This document shows, piece by piece, positions 36,270-46,589 of a stretch of 64,000 bases of DNA. Both the position numbers and the translations under genes were made by a program. The notes beneath the pieces are model-generated. The model worked only from the letters and a program-made list of their open reading frames with translations, was not told the origin of the DNA and made no database searches. The stretch's first letter is position 1, and every line of letters begins with the position of its first letter. Source of the stretch: Leucobacter chromiireducens subsp. chromiireducens (lineage in GTDB: Bacteria > Actinomycetota > Actinomycetes > Actinomycetales > Microbacteriaceae); assembly GCF_016758255.1 (NCBI RefSeq), contig NZ_QYAD01000004.1:248001-312000 (forward strand), given 5' to 3'.

Positions 36270-37739
36270 CTAGGAGTCAGCGCGCCCCAGCGTGTGCTTG
36301 CGCGGGCCTGCCTCAGGCAGCTTTCCCGTGGTCTCACCCATCCGGTGAATGCGCAGCGTGTTCGTGGTCCCGACGATCCCAGGAGGGGAACCGGCGATGA
36401 TGACGACCTTGTCGCCCACCTCAGCGCGCGAGTGCTCGAGCAGCAGCTCGTCCGCCTGCGTGAACATCTCATCGGTGCTCTCCACGCGCGGCACCTCGTA
36501 GCTGCGGGCACCCCAGGTGAGCTCCATGCGGCGTCGCGTGCTCGCATCGGGCGTAAACCCGATGATCGGGATCGGCTTCCGCAGGCGCGACATCCGCCGC
36601 ACCGTGTCGCCGGATTCCGTGAACACGCAAATGTAGCGCGCGCCGATGAAGTCTGCGACCTCGGACGCGGCAAGCGTCAGCGCGCCACCCTGGCTGCGGG
36701 GCTCGACACCGAGCGGCTCGATGCGATCCAGCGCGTGATCCTCGGTGGCCTCGATGATGCGTGCCATGGTGGCAACCGCCTCAACGGGGTACGCCCCAAC
36801 GCTCGTCTCGCCGGACAGCATCACCGCGTCGGCGCCGTCAAGCACCGCGTTCGCGCAGTCGGAGGCCTCGGCGCGCGTGGGGCGGGGGTTCTCGATCATC
36901 GATTCAAGCACCTGCGTTGCCACGATCACCGGCTTCGCGTTGCGTCGCGCGAGCGCGATCGCCTCGGTCTGCACGAGCGGCACCTGTTCGAGGGGCAGTT
37001 CGACGCCCAGGTCGCCACGGGCCACCATGATGCCGTCGAATGCGTCGACGATCTCTTCGAGGTGCTCGACGGCCTGCGGCTTCTCGATCTTGGCGATCAC
37101 AGGAAGGCGCACGCCCTCCTCGTCCATGATCTCGTGCACGCGGGTGATATCAGCGGCGTCGCGCACGAACGAGAGCGCGATGTAGTCGGCGCCGAGGGCA
37201 ATCGCCCAGCGCAGATCCTGCTCATCCTTGTCGGAGAGCGCGGGCACGTTGACCGCGACACCGGGGAGGTTGATGCCCTTGTTGTTCGACACGGCACCGG
37301 GGATCTCGACGGTCGTGTAAACCGTGTCCTCGGTGACACGCACTGCGCGGAGACCGACCTTGCCGTCGTCCACAAGCAGCGGGTCGCCGACCTTCACATC
37401 GCCCGGCAGCCCCTTGTGGGTGGTGCTGGAGATCGTGCGATCCCCCACGATGTCGCGCGTGGTGATTGCGAACTCATCGCCCACCTCGAGTTCGTACGGG
37501 CCACCCTCGAACTTGCCGAGGCGGATCTTCGGCCCCTGGAGATCTGCGAGCACCGCGATGGGACGCCCGACCTCGATCTCCGCGCGCCGGATGTTGCGGT
37601 AAATCCCCTCGTGCACGTTGTACGTGCCGTGAGACATGTTGAGTCGGGCCACATTGACGCCCGCGCGAATCAGTTCCAGCGTGTGGTCGTAGCTGGAGAC
37701 CGCCGGCCCCCAGGTCGCAACGATCTTGGCGTGGCGCAT
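36270..37739 (-). CDS. pyk: pyruvate kinase
   Basis: 489 residues. Last step of glycolysis, phosphoenolpyruvate + ADP to pyruvate + ATP. Motifs: ARLNMSHGTY, the catalytic Lys in IAKIEKPQAVE, metal/substrate loop MVARGDLGVELP and DAVMLSGETSVG. A C-terminal allosteric domain is present. AAGGAG lies five bases before the ATG. It is probably the last gene of a message that includes lgt. Confidence 0.96.
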   Translation of the reverse strand: MRHAKIVATWGPAVSSYDHTLELIRAGVNVARLNMSHGTYNVHEGIYRNIRRAEIEVGRPIAVLADLQGPKIRLGKFEGGPYELEVGDEFAITTRDIVGDRTISSTTHKGLPGDVKVGDPLLVDDGKVGLRAVRVTEDTVYTTVEIPGAVSNNKGINLPGVAVNVPALSDKDEQDLRWAIALGADYIALSFVRDAADITRVHEIMDEEGVRLPVIAKIEKPQAVEHLEEIVDAFDGIMVARGDLGVELPLEQVPLVQTEAIALARRNAKPVIVATQVLESMIENPRPTRAEASDCANAVLDGADAVMLSGETSVGAYPVEAVATMARIIEATEDHALDRIEPLGVEPRSQGGALTLAASEVADFIGARYICVFTESGDTVRRMSRLRKPIPIIGFTPDASTRRRMELTWGARSYEVPRVESTDEMFTQADELLLEHSRAEVGDKVVIIAGSPPGIVGTTNTLRIHRMGETTGKLPEAGPRKHTLGRADS

Positions 37740-37752
37740 GTGCTCTCCTTGC

Positions 37753-38706
37753 TTAGCGAGACGAAGTAGCGGAATCGACGGTTGCGGCGGGTGCATCGCC
37801 GTGGTCGATCACGTGGAAGAACTCCTCGGAGTCAGCGGTGTCGCGAAGCACCGAGTCAAGCGGGTTGCTGCGTCCCGGCAGGTACACCGAGGACTCGAGG
37901 CCCACGTGGCGACGGCGCTGCACGAAGATCGCAACGAGGCCGACAACGATCGCGAGGAGCGCGGCAAGCACGTTCGTGCGGATACCGAGGAAGAGCAGGC
38001 TCGGATCGACGCGGAGCGACTCAGTGAATGCGCGGCCGATGCCGTACCAGACGAGGTACATACCGAAGAAGGTGCCCCAGCGGGGGCGCCACTTCCGCTC
38101 GATGGCAAGCAGCACGATGATGCCGAGGATGTTCCACAGCGCCTCGTAGAGGAAGGTGGGATGGAAGAGCGTGCCCTCGGGCAGACCGATCGGGAAGGCG
38201 GGGTTCGACGACTCGATCTCGAGACCCCAGGGCAGCGTGGTCGGGCCACCGAACAGCTCGTGGTTGAACCAGTTGCCGAGGCGGCCGACCGCCTGCGCAA
38301 TGAGCAGACCGGGAACCAGCGCATCCGCGAACGAGGCGAAGCGGATGCCCGTGATGCGCGAGGCAATCAGCACGCCGACGCCACCGCCGAGCAGCGCGCC
38401 GAAGATGGCGATGCCACCGTTCCAGAACGCGAAGATCTCGAGGGGGTTCTTGCCCGCACCGAAGTAGTCACCCCAGTGCGTCACCACGTGGTAGAGACGC
38501 GCGCCGATGATGCCGAGCACGAGCGACCACACGAGGAAGTCGAGCGTTGCGCCCTTCTCTCCCCCGCGGGCGGTCAGACGGCGAGCCGTCCAGATCCCCG
38601 CGATGATAATCCCCGCGATGATGCAGAGCGCGTAGAAGTAGATCCGCAGGGGGCCGATCTGCAGGAACTGCAGGTCGGGGCTCGGGATGCTCATTGGGAG
38701 AATCAT
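37753..38706 (-). CDS. lgt: prolipoprotein diacylglyceryl transferase
   Basis: 317 residues. It transfers diacylglycerol from phosphatidylglycerol to the lipobox Cys of prolipoproteins. Family signature GRLGNWFNHELFGGPTTLPW, plus GARLYHVVTHWG. Seven membrane segments and a cytoplasmic tail of about 50 residues with no known role. It follows trpA, a common arrangement in actinobacteria. Substrates in the window are the lipoprotein and the secreted peptidase. Confidence 0.96.
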   Translation of the reverse strand: MILPMSIPSPDLQFLQIGPLRIYFYALCIIAGIIIAGIWTARRLTARGGEKGATLDFLVWSLVLGIIGARLYHVVTHWGDYFGAGKNPLEIFAFWNGGIAIFGALLGGGVGVLIASRITGIRFASFADALVPGLLIAQAVGRLGNWFNHELFGGPTTLPWGLEIESSNPAFPIGLPEGTLFHPTFLYEALWNILGIIVLLAIERKWRPRWGTFFGMYLVWYGIGRAFTESLRVDPSLLFLGIRTNVLAALLAIVVGLVAIFVQRRRHVGLESSVYLPGRSNPLDSVLRDTADSEEFFHVIDHGDAPAATVDSATSSR

Positions 38707-38788
38707 TCACTCCTCTTTCGCCCGCGGCTAGGCCGCCGGAAGCTGCTGGTGGTGCTGTGCCAGTGCGACACAGCGGTCGAAATTCATC

Positions 38789-39586
38789 CTAGCGCGGCGC
38801 GGTTCCCGCAGCGATTGCACGCACGGTTTCCCCGAGCTGCGCAACACCGCCGTCGCGCAGCGCGCGCACGAACGCGGTACCGACGATGGCGCCGTCCGCG
38901 TACTCAAGGGCCCCGGCGACCTGCTCGGGCGTGGAGATCCCGATCCCCACGCAGGCAAGCTCGGCCCCCTGCGCACGAAGTCGTCCGGTGAGGCCACGAG
39001 CTGCCGCGTCAAGCTCCGCACGCTCTCCCGTGATGCCCATGGTCGACACGGTGTAGACAAAGCCCGTGCTCGACTCGGCAACGAGCGCGAGACGTTCATC
39101 GCTGGAGCTCGGCGCCGCCAGGAACACCCGGTCGAGGCCGACACGCTCCGACACCGCGATCCACTCGCCAGCGGCATCGGGGGTGATGTCCGGCGTGATG
39201 AGGCCAGCGCCGCCCGCGGCGGCAAGGTCCTCCGCGAAGCGCTCAACCCCGTACTGCATCACCGGGTTCCAGTAGGTCATCACGAGGACGGGCACGTCGA
39301 CGGCCTCACGCACGCGGCGCACGGCCTCGAACACGTGCGCAACGCGGAAGCCGCCCGCAAGAGCGGTCTGCGTGGCCTCCTGAATAATCAGTCCGTCCAT
39401 GACCGGATCGGAGTAGGGCAGGCCAAGCTCGAGCACATCTGCGCCCGCATTCGCCATCTCGATCGCCGCTGCGACGCTCGTATCGAGATCCGGGAAGCCG
39501 ACGGGGAGGTAGCCAATCAGCGCGCCAGCGCGCTCGGCCTTCGCGGCGCGGATCGCACGCTCGACCTGAGATTCGATCCCGCTCAT
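38789..39586 (-). CDS. trpA: tryptophan synthase alpha subunit
   Basis: 265 residues. Cleaves indole-3-glycerol phosphate to indole, which passes to TrpB. Catalytic Glu in [18 protein letters not shown] and catalytic Asp in YSDP region; the phosphate-binding loop is near [10 protein letters not shown]. Its start overlaps the trpB stop by four bases. Confidence 0.96.
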   Translation of the reverse strand: MSGIESQVERAIRAAKAERAGALIGYLPVGFPDLDTSVAAAIEMANAGADVLELGLPYSDPVMDGLIIQEATQTALAGGFRVAHVFEAVRRVREAVDVPVLVMTYWNPVMQYGVERFAEDLAAAGGAGLITPDITPDAAGEWIAVSERVGLDRVFLAAPSSSDERLALVAESSTGFVYTVSTMGITGERAELDAAARGLTGRLRAQGAELACVGIGISTPEQVAGALEYADGAIVGTAFVRALRDGGVAQLGETVRAIAAGTAPR

Positions 39587-40854
39587 CCCTCGGCTCCTGC
39601 CTCGCCATCGAGCAGGCCAAAGTAGCGGCCCGCAGTTGCCATGTCCTTGTCGCCGCGCCCGGAGAGGCTGACCATCACGATCTGCTCCGGGCCGAGATCC
39701 TTCGCGATCCGCATCGCGCCAGCCAGCGCGTGAGCTGACTCGATCGCGGGAATGATGCCCTCGGTCTGGCTGAGCAGGCGCAGCGCCTGCATCGCCTCGT
39801 CGTCGGTCGCGGGAATGTAGCTCACACGGCCGATATCGGACAGCCAGGCATGCTCCGGACCAACGCCCGGGTAGTCGAGTCCGGCCGAAATCGAGTGCGA
39901 CTCGATCGTCTGCCCATCCTCGTCCTGCAGCACGTAGGTCTTGGCGCCGTGCAGGATGCCCGGCCGGCCGCGCTCGATGGACGCGGCGTGACGCTCGGTG
40001 TCGACACCGTCGCCCGCAGCCTCCACACCGTAGATCTTTACGTCCGCGTCATCGAGGTAGGCATCGAACATGCCAATGGCATTCGAGCCGCCGCCCACGC
40101 AGGCAACGACCGCGTCGGGCAGACGCCCCTCGCGTGCGAGCAGCTGGGCGCGAGCCTCCTCCGAGATGATCTTCTGGAAGTCGCGCACCATCGCGGGGAA
40201 CGGGTGCGGGCCCGCGGCGGTGCCAAAAATGTAGTTGGTGCGATCGACCGTGGCCACCCAGTCGCGATACGCCTCGTTGATGGCGTCCTTCAGCGTCCGT
40301 GAACCGGTGGTCACCGGAATCACCTCTGCGCCGAGCAGGCGCATGCGGGCCACGTTGAGAGCCTGACGCTCGGTGTCCACCTCGCCCATGTAGATCGTGC
40401 ACTCGAGACCGAAGAGAGCCGCTGCGGTCGCGGTCGCCACACCGTGCTGGCCGGCGCCGGTCTCCGCGATGACGCGCTTCTTGCCGAGGCGCTTCGTCAG
40501 CAGAGCCTGGCCGAGCACATTGTTGATCTTGTGCGAGCCGGTGTGGTTCAGGTCTTCGCGCTTGAGGTAGATTCGCGCGCCACCAGCGTGCGCGGCAAAG
40601 CGCGGCACCTCGGTGATCGGAGATGGGCGCCCCGCATAGCTCTCGAGGAGCTCAACGAGCTCGGCACGGAACTCGGGATCGACCTGCGCCTCGACGTATG
40701 CCGCCGTCAGCTCATCGATTGCTGCGATGAGCGATTCGGGCATGAACCGGCCGCCGAAGTCACCAAAGAACGGACCGTGCTGCTCGCGCAGGCTCGTCAC
40801 GGACTCCGATGCGGCCCCGGTGGGCGTCGTCGCTTCTGCGGGGTGATCTGTCAT
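39583..40854 (-). CDS. trpB: tryptophan synthase beta subunit
   Basis: 423 residues. PLP enzyme that joins indole and serine. Lys109 in HTGSHKIN holds [22 protein letters not shown] and [10 protein letters not shown] bind substrate and cofactor phosphate. It carries an N-terminal extension of about 25 residues before [11 protein letters not shown]. This is the operon-encoded partner of TrpA; a second, different trpB is at 58790. Confidence 0.95.
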   Translation of the reverse strand: MTDHPAEATTPTGAASESVTSLREQHGPFFGDFGGRFMPESLIAAIDELTAAYVEAQVDPEFRAELVELLESYAGRPSPITEVPRFAAHAGGARIYLKREDLNHTGSHKINNVLGQALLTKRLGKKRVIAETGAGQHGVATATAAALFGLECTIYMGEVDTERQALNVARMRLLGAEVIPVTTGSRTLKDAINEAYRDWVATVDRTNYIFGTAAGPHPFPAMVRDFQKIISEEARAQLLAREGRLPDAVVACVGGGSNAIGMFDAYLDDADVKIYGVEAAGDGVDTERHAASIERGRPGILHGAKTYVLQDEDGQTIESHSISAGLDYPGVGPEHAWLSDIGRVSYIPATDDEAMQALRLLSQTEGIIPAIESAHALAGAMRIAKDLGPEQIVMVSLSGRGDKDMATAGRYFGLLDGEAGAEG

Positions 40855-40868
40855 GGTTTTCCTCAGTG

Positions 40869-41639
40869 TCAGACGCTGAGGTAAGACTGCAGCGTCGCGA
40901 CGGGATCGTTGGTCACGAGCGCCTCACCGACAAGAACGACATCAGCGCCGGCCTCGCGGTAGTGCGCCACATCCGCGACGTCGAGCACGGCCGATTCGGC
41001 CACGCGAATGACACCAGCGGGGATCTGGTCGGCAACGCGGCCGAACAGCTCGCGATCGAGTTCAAAGGTACGCAGGTCGCGGGCGTTCACGCCGATGAGC
41101 TGGGCACCCAGGTCGACGGCGCGCGCCACCTCGTCCGCGGAGTGTGCTTCCACGAGCGGGGTCATGCCGAGCTCGCGAATCATGGTGTGCAGCGACACGA
41201 GGCGCTCCTGCGGCAGCGCAGCCACGATGAGCAGCACGAGGTCTGCACCTGCAGCACGCGCCTCGAGCACCTGGTACTCGTCGCCGATGAAGTCTTTGCG
41301 GAGCACCGGAATACTCACGGCCTTGCGGACAGCCTCGAGGTCTGCGAGTGAACCCTTGAACTTGCGCTCCTCGGTCAGCACGCTGACGGCGCTCGCGCCG
41401 CCGGACTCATACTGCGCCGCGAGCGTCTGCGGCTCCGCGATCTCGGCAAGGTCACCGCGAGAGGGGCTCGCGCGCTTCACCTCGGCGATCACCTTGATGT
41501 GGTCGGCGGGGGCAAGGGCAGCGAGTGCGTCGAGTGCGGGAGCACGACCGAGAGCTTCGGCCTCCACCTGAGCGGAAGACCGAAGCTCTCGTCGCGCCCG
41601 CGCGTCCTCGAGGGATCCCGCGAGCAGTTGGTCGAGCAC
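40869..41639 (-). CDS. trpC: indole-3-glycerol phosphate synthase
   Basis: 256 residues. TIM-barrel: [15 protein letters not shown] with the catalytic Lys and Ser, then [24 protein letters not shown] and AESAV. The GTG start is separated from the HGxxPAAW stop by a single base, so the two are coupled. It precedes trpB. trpD, trpG and trpF are not in the window. Confidence 0.95.
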   Translation of the reverse strand: MLDQLLAGSLEDARARRELRSSAQVEAEALGRAPALDALAALAPADHIKVIAEVKRASPSRGDLAEIAEPQTLAAQYESGGASAVSVLTEERKFKGSLADLEAVRKAVSIPVLRKDFIGDEYQVLEARAAGADLVLLIVAALPQERLVSLHTMIRELGMTPLVEAHSADEVARAVDLGAQLIGVNARDLRTFELDRELFGRVADQIPAGVIRVAESAVLDVADVAHYREAGADVVLVGEALVTNDPVATLQSYLSV

Positions 41640-41640
41640 G

Positions 41641-41874
41641 TTAGTCGTGCGTCTTGGGGGCGAACTTCGGGCCGTTAACGCCGTAGCCCGCCTTCGACAG
41701 GATCCACCCGAGGATGGCGCCGAGAACGACGATGCCAGCGCACACCCACACCATGGTCGACATGTGCAGGAAGAAGAAGACGGTGCCGGCAGCGATGCCA
41801 AGCAGCATCACCACGACCGCCGTCCATGCGGCGGGCGAATCACCGTGACCGGGGTCTCCGTGCTGGGTACTCAT
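41641..41874 (-). CDS. HGxxPAAW family membrane protein
   Basis: 77 residues. It starts with [13 protein letters not shown], the motif that names the family, then has two membrane segments ([35 protein letters not shown]). The family occurs almost only within actinobacterial trp operons. Its role is unknown; a part in tryptophan or indole handling at the membrane is a guess from position. Confidence 0.88.
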   Translation of the reverse strand: MSTQHGDPGHGDSPAAWTAVVVMLLGIAAGTVFFFLHMSTMVWVCAGIVVLGAILGWILSKAGYGVNGPKFAPKTHD

Positions 41875-41908
41875 GAATCTCCTCTGAACGGGTGTGAACT
41901 CTTTAAGC

Positions 41909-42487
41909 CTAGCGGATATCCGCGGTGGGGTCGTCGCCGTCGCTCAGCGCGTCCCAGTCCGAGATGCGGTCGGGCGCGCCGCCGCGCGACTTTGCCGCCG
42001 ATCCCGCATCGTATTTGCGACCGCCGGTGACCCAACGCCCGCCCGTAATCGCGACGAGGACTCCCAGCAGCGCGGCAAGCACGCCCGCGGCGAGGCTGAC
42101 CCACGCCCACACGGACACCTGGCTCCACACCACCATGGTGGTGCTCGCGCCGCCGGCGATGCCGGTGAGCTCGGTGATGCGGCCGGAAACCGCGGAGAGG
42201 GGCGCCTGCAGCACATTGATCGTCAGCGCAGCGAGCCCCACGCCCAGCAGCGCGACGAGCACGCCCAACACGCGCCGGAAGATGGGCCCTGCGATCGTGA
42301 GCGCGAGGGCCGCCGCAACGATGGCGATCGCAACGGGCGAGAGCGCGGGGTTCAGCGCGTGGCCCGTGACCTTTTCGATGTCGTGGGTGCCGTCGAGCAT
42401 GAACGAGACCCAGGCCTGCGCGCCGGCCAGCAGGCCTGCGCCACCGACAATCGCGATCCCGCTTAGGGACAGCAGCTTCGGGCTCAT
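41909..42487 (-). CDS. Trp biosynthesis-associated membrane protein
   Basis: 192 residues with four membrane segments and a cytoplasmic tail ending SDWDALSDGDDPTADIR, the conserved tail of this family. Typical first segment GIAIVGGAGLLAGAQAWVSF. Found next to trpE in actinobacteria. Function is unknown. Its start overlaps the trpE stop by four bases. Confidence 0.88.
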   Translation of the reverse strand: MSPKLLSLSGIAIVGGAGLLAGAQAWVSFMLDGTHDIEKVTGHALNPALSPVAIAIVAAALALTIAGPIFRRVLGVLVALLGVGLAALTINVLQAPLSAVSGRITELTGIAGGASTTMVVWSQVSVWAWVSLAAGVLAALLGVLVAITGGRWVTGGRKYDAGSAAKSRGGAPDRISDWDALSDGDDPTADIR

Positions 42488-44052
42488 CGTGCAGACTCCT
42501 TCAGTTCGTGCAGCGTGTTGGCAATTGCGATGGCGCGCAGTGGGGCCGCGGCCTTACTGCGGCACTCGGCGTCCTCCGATTCGGGCACCGAGTCTGCGAC
42601 GATGCCGGCACCGGCCTGGACCATCGCAATGCCGTCCTTGATCGTTGCGGTGCGGATGGCGATCGCGAGGTCGGCTGCGCCGCCCAGGCCGAAGTAGCCA
42701 ACAACGCCGCCGTAGACGCCGCGCTGCACGGGCTCGAGCGCGTCGATGATCTCGAGAGCGCGCGGCTTCGGTGCGCCCGAGAGTGTGCCCGCGGGGAATG
42801 TGGCCTGGAACACGTCGATGGGGCTCTCCCCCTCGCGCAGCTGCCCCTCCACCGTCGACACAATGTGCATGATGTGGCTGAAGCGCTCGATCCGCATGAA
42901 CTCGGTCACCTCAACCGACGCGGGTTCGCAGGCACGCAACAGGTCGTTTCGTGCCAGGTCGACGAGCATGAGGTGCTCGGCACGCTCCTTCTCGTCGGCG
43001 AGGAGATCGCGCTCGTGCTGCTGATCCTCGTCAACCGTTGCGCCACGCGGCCGCGATCCCGCAATTGGATGCGTCATCACGTGACCGCTCTCCTGCACCG
43101 TGACGAGCGCCTCTGGGCTCGATCCCACGACCGCAAACGGGGCGCCGTCCGCGTCCTCGAGCTGCAGGAGGTAGAGGTAGGGGCTCGGGTTCAGGTGCCG
43201 CAGCACGCGGTAGACATCGAGCGGGTCTGCCGTGCACTCCTGGTCGAAACGCTGCGATGGCACCACCTGGAAGATATCGCCATCCACGATGTGGCGCTGC
43301 GCGACCTCGACCGCACGCAGGAACTCGGGAGTGCTCGTCAGCCGGCGCGGCGCGGGCTCTGCCTCGCGGTCGAATGAGCCGAGTGGCGAACTCACCGGGC
43401 GCGCGAGTGCCGCTTGGAGCGCGTCGAGCCTAGCCTGCGCATCCGCCCACTGATCGTCGGCGTGTGCGGCGGCTGCCCCGTCGGCGAGCACGCCGTCGTT
43501 GAGCACGTTTGCGAGCAGCACGACGCTTCCCTCACGGTGATCGATCACCACGAGTTCAGAGACGAAGCTCAGGCCCTGTGTGGGCAGCCCGGGGCCCTCG
43601 CTGGGGCCGTGCTCGAGCTTTTCGAACTGACGCACGGTCTCCCACCCGAGGTAGCCTACAAAGCCGCTGGCGAGCGGCGGGAGGCCGGGAACCTGCGGTG
43701 CACGCCAGCGCTCGTAGGCAGCCCGCAGCGCCTCGACCGGGCCGCGGTCAGCGACGCCGCCGGGCAGCAATCGCTCCTCGCTCACATCACTTCCGGGCGC
43801 GGGCGCCCAGTGCGCCCGACCGCCGCGCTCGCCGAGCACGCCGAAGCTGCCAGCGCCGACAAAGCTAAAGCGGGTCCACACTCCGCCCTGCTCGGCAGAT
43901 TCGAGCAGGAAGGTGCCCGGCCGCGAGTCCGCGACCTTGCGGTAGATGCTCACCGGGGTATCCGCGTCGGCGAACACCTCTCGGCAGACGGGGATCACGG
44001 CGTGGGTGGATCGCGCGGCGTCGAATGCTGCGCGCGTGGTCGTCAGGGTCAC
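42484..44052 (-). CDS. trpE: anthranilate synthase component I
   Basis: 522 residues. Makes anthranilate from chorismate with TrpG (not in the window). Chorismate-binding core: PIAGSRPRGAT, DLARNDLLRA, GTLSGAPKPRALEII and GIAMVQAGAGIVADS. The N-terminal tryptophan feedback site (LLESAEQGGVWTRFSFVG) is present. The GTG start is six bases after TAGGCT, leaving no room for a leader peptide or attenuator at the head of this operon. Confidence 0.96.
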   Translation of the reverse strand: MTLTTTRAAFDAARSTHAVIPVCREVFADADTPVSIYRKVADSRPGTFLLESAEQGGVWTRFSFVGAGSFGVLGERGGRAHWAPAPGSDVSEERLLPGGVADRGPVEALRAAYERWRAPQVPGLPPLASGFVGYLGWETVRQFEKLEHGPSEGPGLPTQGLSFVSELVVIDHREGSVVLLANVLNDGVLADGAAAAHADDQWADAQARLDALQAALARPVSSPLGSFDREAEPAPRRLTSTPEFLRAVEVAQRHIVDGDIFQVVPSQRFDQECTADPLDVYRVLRHLNPSPYLYLLQLEDADGAPFAVVGSSPEALVTVQESGHVMTHPIAGSRPRGATVDEDQQHERDLLADEKERAEHLMLVDLARNDLLRACEPASVEVTEFMRIERFSHIMHIVSTVEGQLREGESPIDVFQATFPAGTLSGAPKPRALEIIDALEPVQRGVYGGVVGYFGLGGAADLAIAIRTATIKDGIAMVQAGAGIVADSVPESEDAECRSKAAAPLRAIAIANTLHELKESAR

Positions 44053-44058
44053 CCGATC

Positions 44059-44064
44059 AGCCTA
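44059..44064 (-). promoter_or_regulatory. trpE: -10 box, leaderless GTG start of the trp operon
   Basis: TAGGCT, six bases, then GTG at 44052. The hisI gene ends 100 bases upstream. A separate trp promoter is likely. Confidence 0.6.
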
Positions 44065-44152
44065 TCGCGCGGGGGCTGTGCAACCGCGCCGCTTCTCGAT
44101 CGGGATCCGGGACCAGCGCGTTCCGCGGGAGTTCCCCGCTTACAGGCTCCCC

Positions 44153-44518
44153 CTACGCCTCGGGCGAAGGCTCCCCCACCAGGGCCGGAATCTCGCGGCC
44201 CGTAAAGCAGCTCCGCGTACCGGTGTGGCACGCGGCGCCGATCTGTTCGACCCGAACGAGCAGCGTATCCCCGTCGCAGTCGAGCGCGACGCTCCGCACG
44301 TACTGCCGGTGGCCGGACGTGTCCCCCTTGCGCCAGTACTCCTGCCGCGAACGAGACCAGAACGTCACCCGACCCGAGGTGAGCGTTCGGCGCAGTGCTT
44401 CGTGATCCATCCACGCGAGCATGAGCACCTCGCCGGAGGCATCGTCCTGAATAATCGCGGGAAGCAGCCCGTCGGGGCCGAACTTCACGCTCTCGGGAAC
44501 CGCATCAGCGGGGATCAT
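44153..44518 (-). CDS. hisI: phosphoribosyl-AMP cyclohydrolase
   Basis: 121 residues. Opens the purine ring in histidine synthesis. The metal-binding Cys/His/Asp set is in [32 protein letters not shown], shown here split as LDCDGD and [12 protein letters not shown]. Only the cyclohydrolase part is present; HisE is a separate gene. Overlaps hisF by four bases. Confidence 0.95.
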   Translation of the reverse strand: MIPADAVPESVKFGPDGLLPAIIQDDASGEVLMLAWMDHEALRRTLTSGRVTFWSRSRQEYWRKGDTSGHRQYVRSVALDCDGDTLLVRVEQIGAACHTGTRSCFTGREIPALVGEPSPEA

Positions 44519-45312
44519 TCGCCGCTCCTCTCACGCGCGATCGCGCCGGGGAGGCGCACCGTGTGGCCCGCGTCGGCAAGCGCGCGCTTCACCTCACCGA
44601 TTGTGAACTTGTTGTAGTGGAACACCGACGCGGCAAGCACTGCGTCCGCACCGGCCTCCACGGCAGGCGCGAAGTGCGCGAGCTCGCCAGCGCCGCCAGA
44701 TGCGATCACCGGGACATCGGCGATCTCACGCACCAGTCGGGTGAGCTCCAGATCGAAACCATCCTGCGTGCCGTCGGCGTCCATTGAGTTGACGAGCAGC
44801 TCACCCGCACCGCGTTCCACCGCTTCGCGGCACCACTCGAGCGCGTCAAGGTCGGTCTCCCGCTTGCCGCCGTGAGTCGTAACGACGAACCCGGAGGGCG
44901 TTCGCGGGCTCCGCTTCACATCGAGCGACAGCACCACGACCTGCGCGCCGAAGCGATCGGCGATCTCACCAATCACGTCCGGGCGCGCGATTGCACCACT
45001 GTTGATGCCGACCTTGTCGGCTCCAACGCCGAGGAGCCGGGCAACATCTTCGGCGCTGCGCACCCCGCCGCCAACGGTCAGCGGGATGAAGACCTGCTCG
45101 GCGGTGCGCTGCACCACGTCGTAAGTGGTGGAGCGGTCATCCACCGTAGCGGTGACGTCAAGGAAGGTCAGTTCGTCGGCGCCCTGCTCGGCATACTTCG
45201 CCGCGAGCTCGACTGGATCCCCCGCATCGCGCAGGTTCAGAAAGTTGACCCCCTTCACAACACGGCCCGCGGCCACGTCGAGGCAGGGAATCACTCGGGT
45301 TGCAACAGTCAT
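44515..45312 (-). CDS. hisF: imidazole glycerol phosphate synthase subunit HisF
   Basis: 265 residues. TIM-barrel cyclase that forms the imidazole ring with ammonia from HisH. Catalytic Asp in [15 protein letters not shown] and the second in VLSLDVKR; phosphate loops at GGGVRSAED and [10 protein letters not shown]. It overlaps hisI. It lies 14 bases after hisG. Confidence 0.96.
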   Translation of the reverse strand: MTVATRVIPCLDVAAGRVVKGVNFLNLRDAGDPVELAAKYAEQGADELTFLDVTATVDDRSTTYDVVQRTAEQVFIPLTVGGGVRSAEDVARLLGVGADKVGINSGAIARPDVIGEIADRFGAQVVVLSLDVKRSPRTPSGFVVTTHGGKRETDLDALEWCREAVERGAGELLVNSMDADGTQDGFDLELTRLVREIADVPVIASGGAGELAHFAPAVEAGADAVLAASVFHYNKFTIGEVKRALADAGHTVRLPGAIARERSGE

Positions 45313-45326
45313 GAGGCAGGCTCCTG

Positions 45327-46169
45327 TTAGAGGCGAGCGGCGTGGATGGGCGTGACCAGGATCGCGCGGGCGCCCAGGTCATAGAGCTCGTCCATGATCG
45401 TGTTCGCTTCGTCGGCGCGCACCATGACGCGCACCGCCACCCAGGCCTCATCCTTCAACGGCGACACCGTGGGCGACTCCATGCCACCGGCCACCTGCGA
45501 GGCAGCCTCGAGCTGCGCGGCGGGCAGGTCGTAGTCCATGAGCACATACTTGCGGGCCACGAGCACACCGCGCAGGCGGCGCAGCAGGCGCTCGATCCCG
45601 GGGTGCTCGTTCGGCCCTCCGATGAGCACCGCGGTCGACTCGAGAATCACGGGTCCGAAGATCTCGAGTCCGGCGGCACGCAGCGTTGCACCGGTCGAGA
45701 CCACATCGGCCACGGCGTCTGCGACGCCGAGCTGCACCGCAGACTCGACGGCGCCGTCGAGCTTTACGAGCACTGATTCGACACCGCGCGCCCGCAGAAA
45801 GTCATCCACGAGTTTCGGGTAGCTCGTGGCAATCCGCTTCCCCGCGAGGTCGGACAGCTCGATGAATCCGCCGCCGGCCGGCGCCGCGAAGCGGAACGTG
45901 GAGTCCGCGAACTCGAGCGTCTCAACCTCGGTGGCCGTCGAGCCGGAGTCGAGCAGCAAATCGCGCCCGGTAATGCCCACGTCGAGCGCCCCCGATCCCA
46001 CATAGGTCGCAATATCACGCGGGCGGAGGTAGAAGAACTCGACGTCATTGCGCGTGTCCGCGTGAACGAGCTTGCGGCTGTCACGACGACCCGAGTAGCC
46101 CGCCTCCGCGAGCATCTCGGCGGCGATCTCGGAGAGCGATCCCTTGTTCGGGACGGCGATGCGAAGCAT
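45327..46169 (-). CDS. hisG: ATP phosphoribosyltransferase, long form
   Basis: 280 residues. First step of histidine synthesis. Catalytic core ([13 protein letters not shown] ... [30 protein letters not shown]) plus a C-terminal ACT-like domain (about 205-280), so no HisZ is needed and histidine feedback is expected. GGAAGGA precedes the ATG at 46169. It is separated from hisE by about 96 bases. Confidence 0.95.
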   Translation of the reverse strand: MLRIAVPNKGSLSEIAAEMLAEAGYSGRRDSRKLVHADTRNDVEFFYLRPRDIATYVGSGALDVGITGRDLLLDSGSTATEVETLEFADSTFRFAAPAGGGFIELSDLAGKRIATSYPKLVDDFLRARGVESVLVKLDGAVESAVQLGVADAVADVVSTGATLRAAGLEIFGPVILESTAVLIGGPNEHPGIERLLRRLRGVLVARKYVLMDYDLPAAQLEAASQVAGGMESPTVSPLKDEAWVAVRVMVRADEANTIMDELYDLGARAILVTPIHAARL

Positions 46170-46265
46170 GGTGGAGGAGTTCCTTCCGTGGTGGCAGCCG
46201 AATCTGCAGCGTGCCGGGTGATGTGAGGTCAGCGGCAAGCGTCGGCGCCGGGAAGGGCACCGACG

Positions 46266-46529
46266 CTACAGATGCGTGTACACGTCCTCAAGGCTCAGCC
46301 CCTTGGCGAGCATCAGAACCTGCAGGTGGTAGAGCAGCTGGCTGATCTCCTCAGCGCAGGCCTCATCGGACTCGTGCTCCGCGGCCATCCAGACCTCGGC
46401 GGCCTCCTCAACGATCTTCTTACCGATCGAGTGGATGCCGGCATCGAGGCGAGCGACCGTGTCGCTCCCCTCAGGCCGAGTCGCGGCCTTCTCGGAGAGC
46501 TCAGCGAAGAGCGAGTCGAAGGATTTCAC
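46266..46529 (-). CDS. hisE: phosphoribosyl-ATP pyrophosphatase
   Basis: 87 residues. Second step of histidine synthesis. MazG-like helical fold with the metal-binding [14 protein letters not shown] and [11 protein letters not shown]. The GTG start is six bases after TAGTGT. First gene of the hisE-hisG-hisF-hisI group. Confidence 0.95.
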   Translation of the reverse strand: MKSFDSLFAELSEKAATRPEGSDTVARLDAGIHSIGKKIVEEAAEVWMAAEHESDEACAEEISQLLYHLQVLMLAKGLSLEDVYTHL

Positions 46530-46535
46530 GGTTCT

Positions 46536-46541
46536 ACACTA
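46536..46541 (-). promoter_or_regulatory. hisE: -10 box, leaderless GTG start of hisE
   Basis: TAGTGT, six bases, then GTG at 46529. No good -35 was found. Confidence 0.5.
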
Positions 46542-46589
46542 CCGGGTTTCGGCGGCGGCCCGTGCCACGGCGAGCTCCTCGCCCCCAAC

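Noticed and set aside
46542-46589. -35 element for hisE
   Set aside because: No TTGAC-like hexamer lies 16-19 bases ahead of TAGTGT, so only the -10 is reported.
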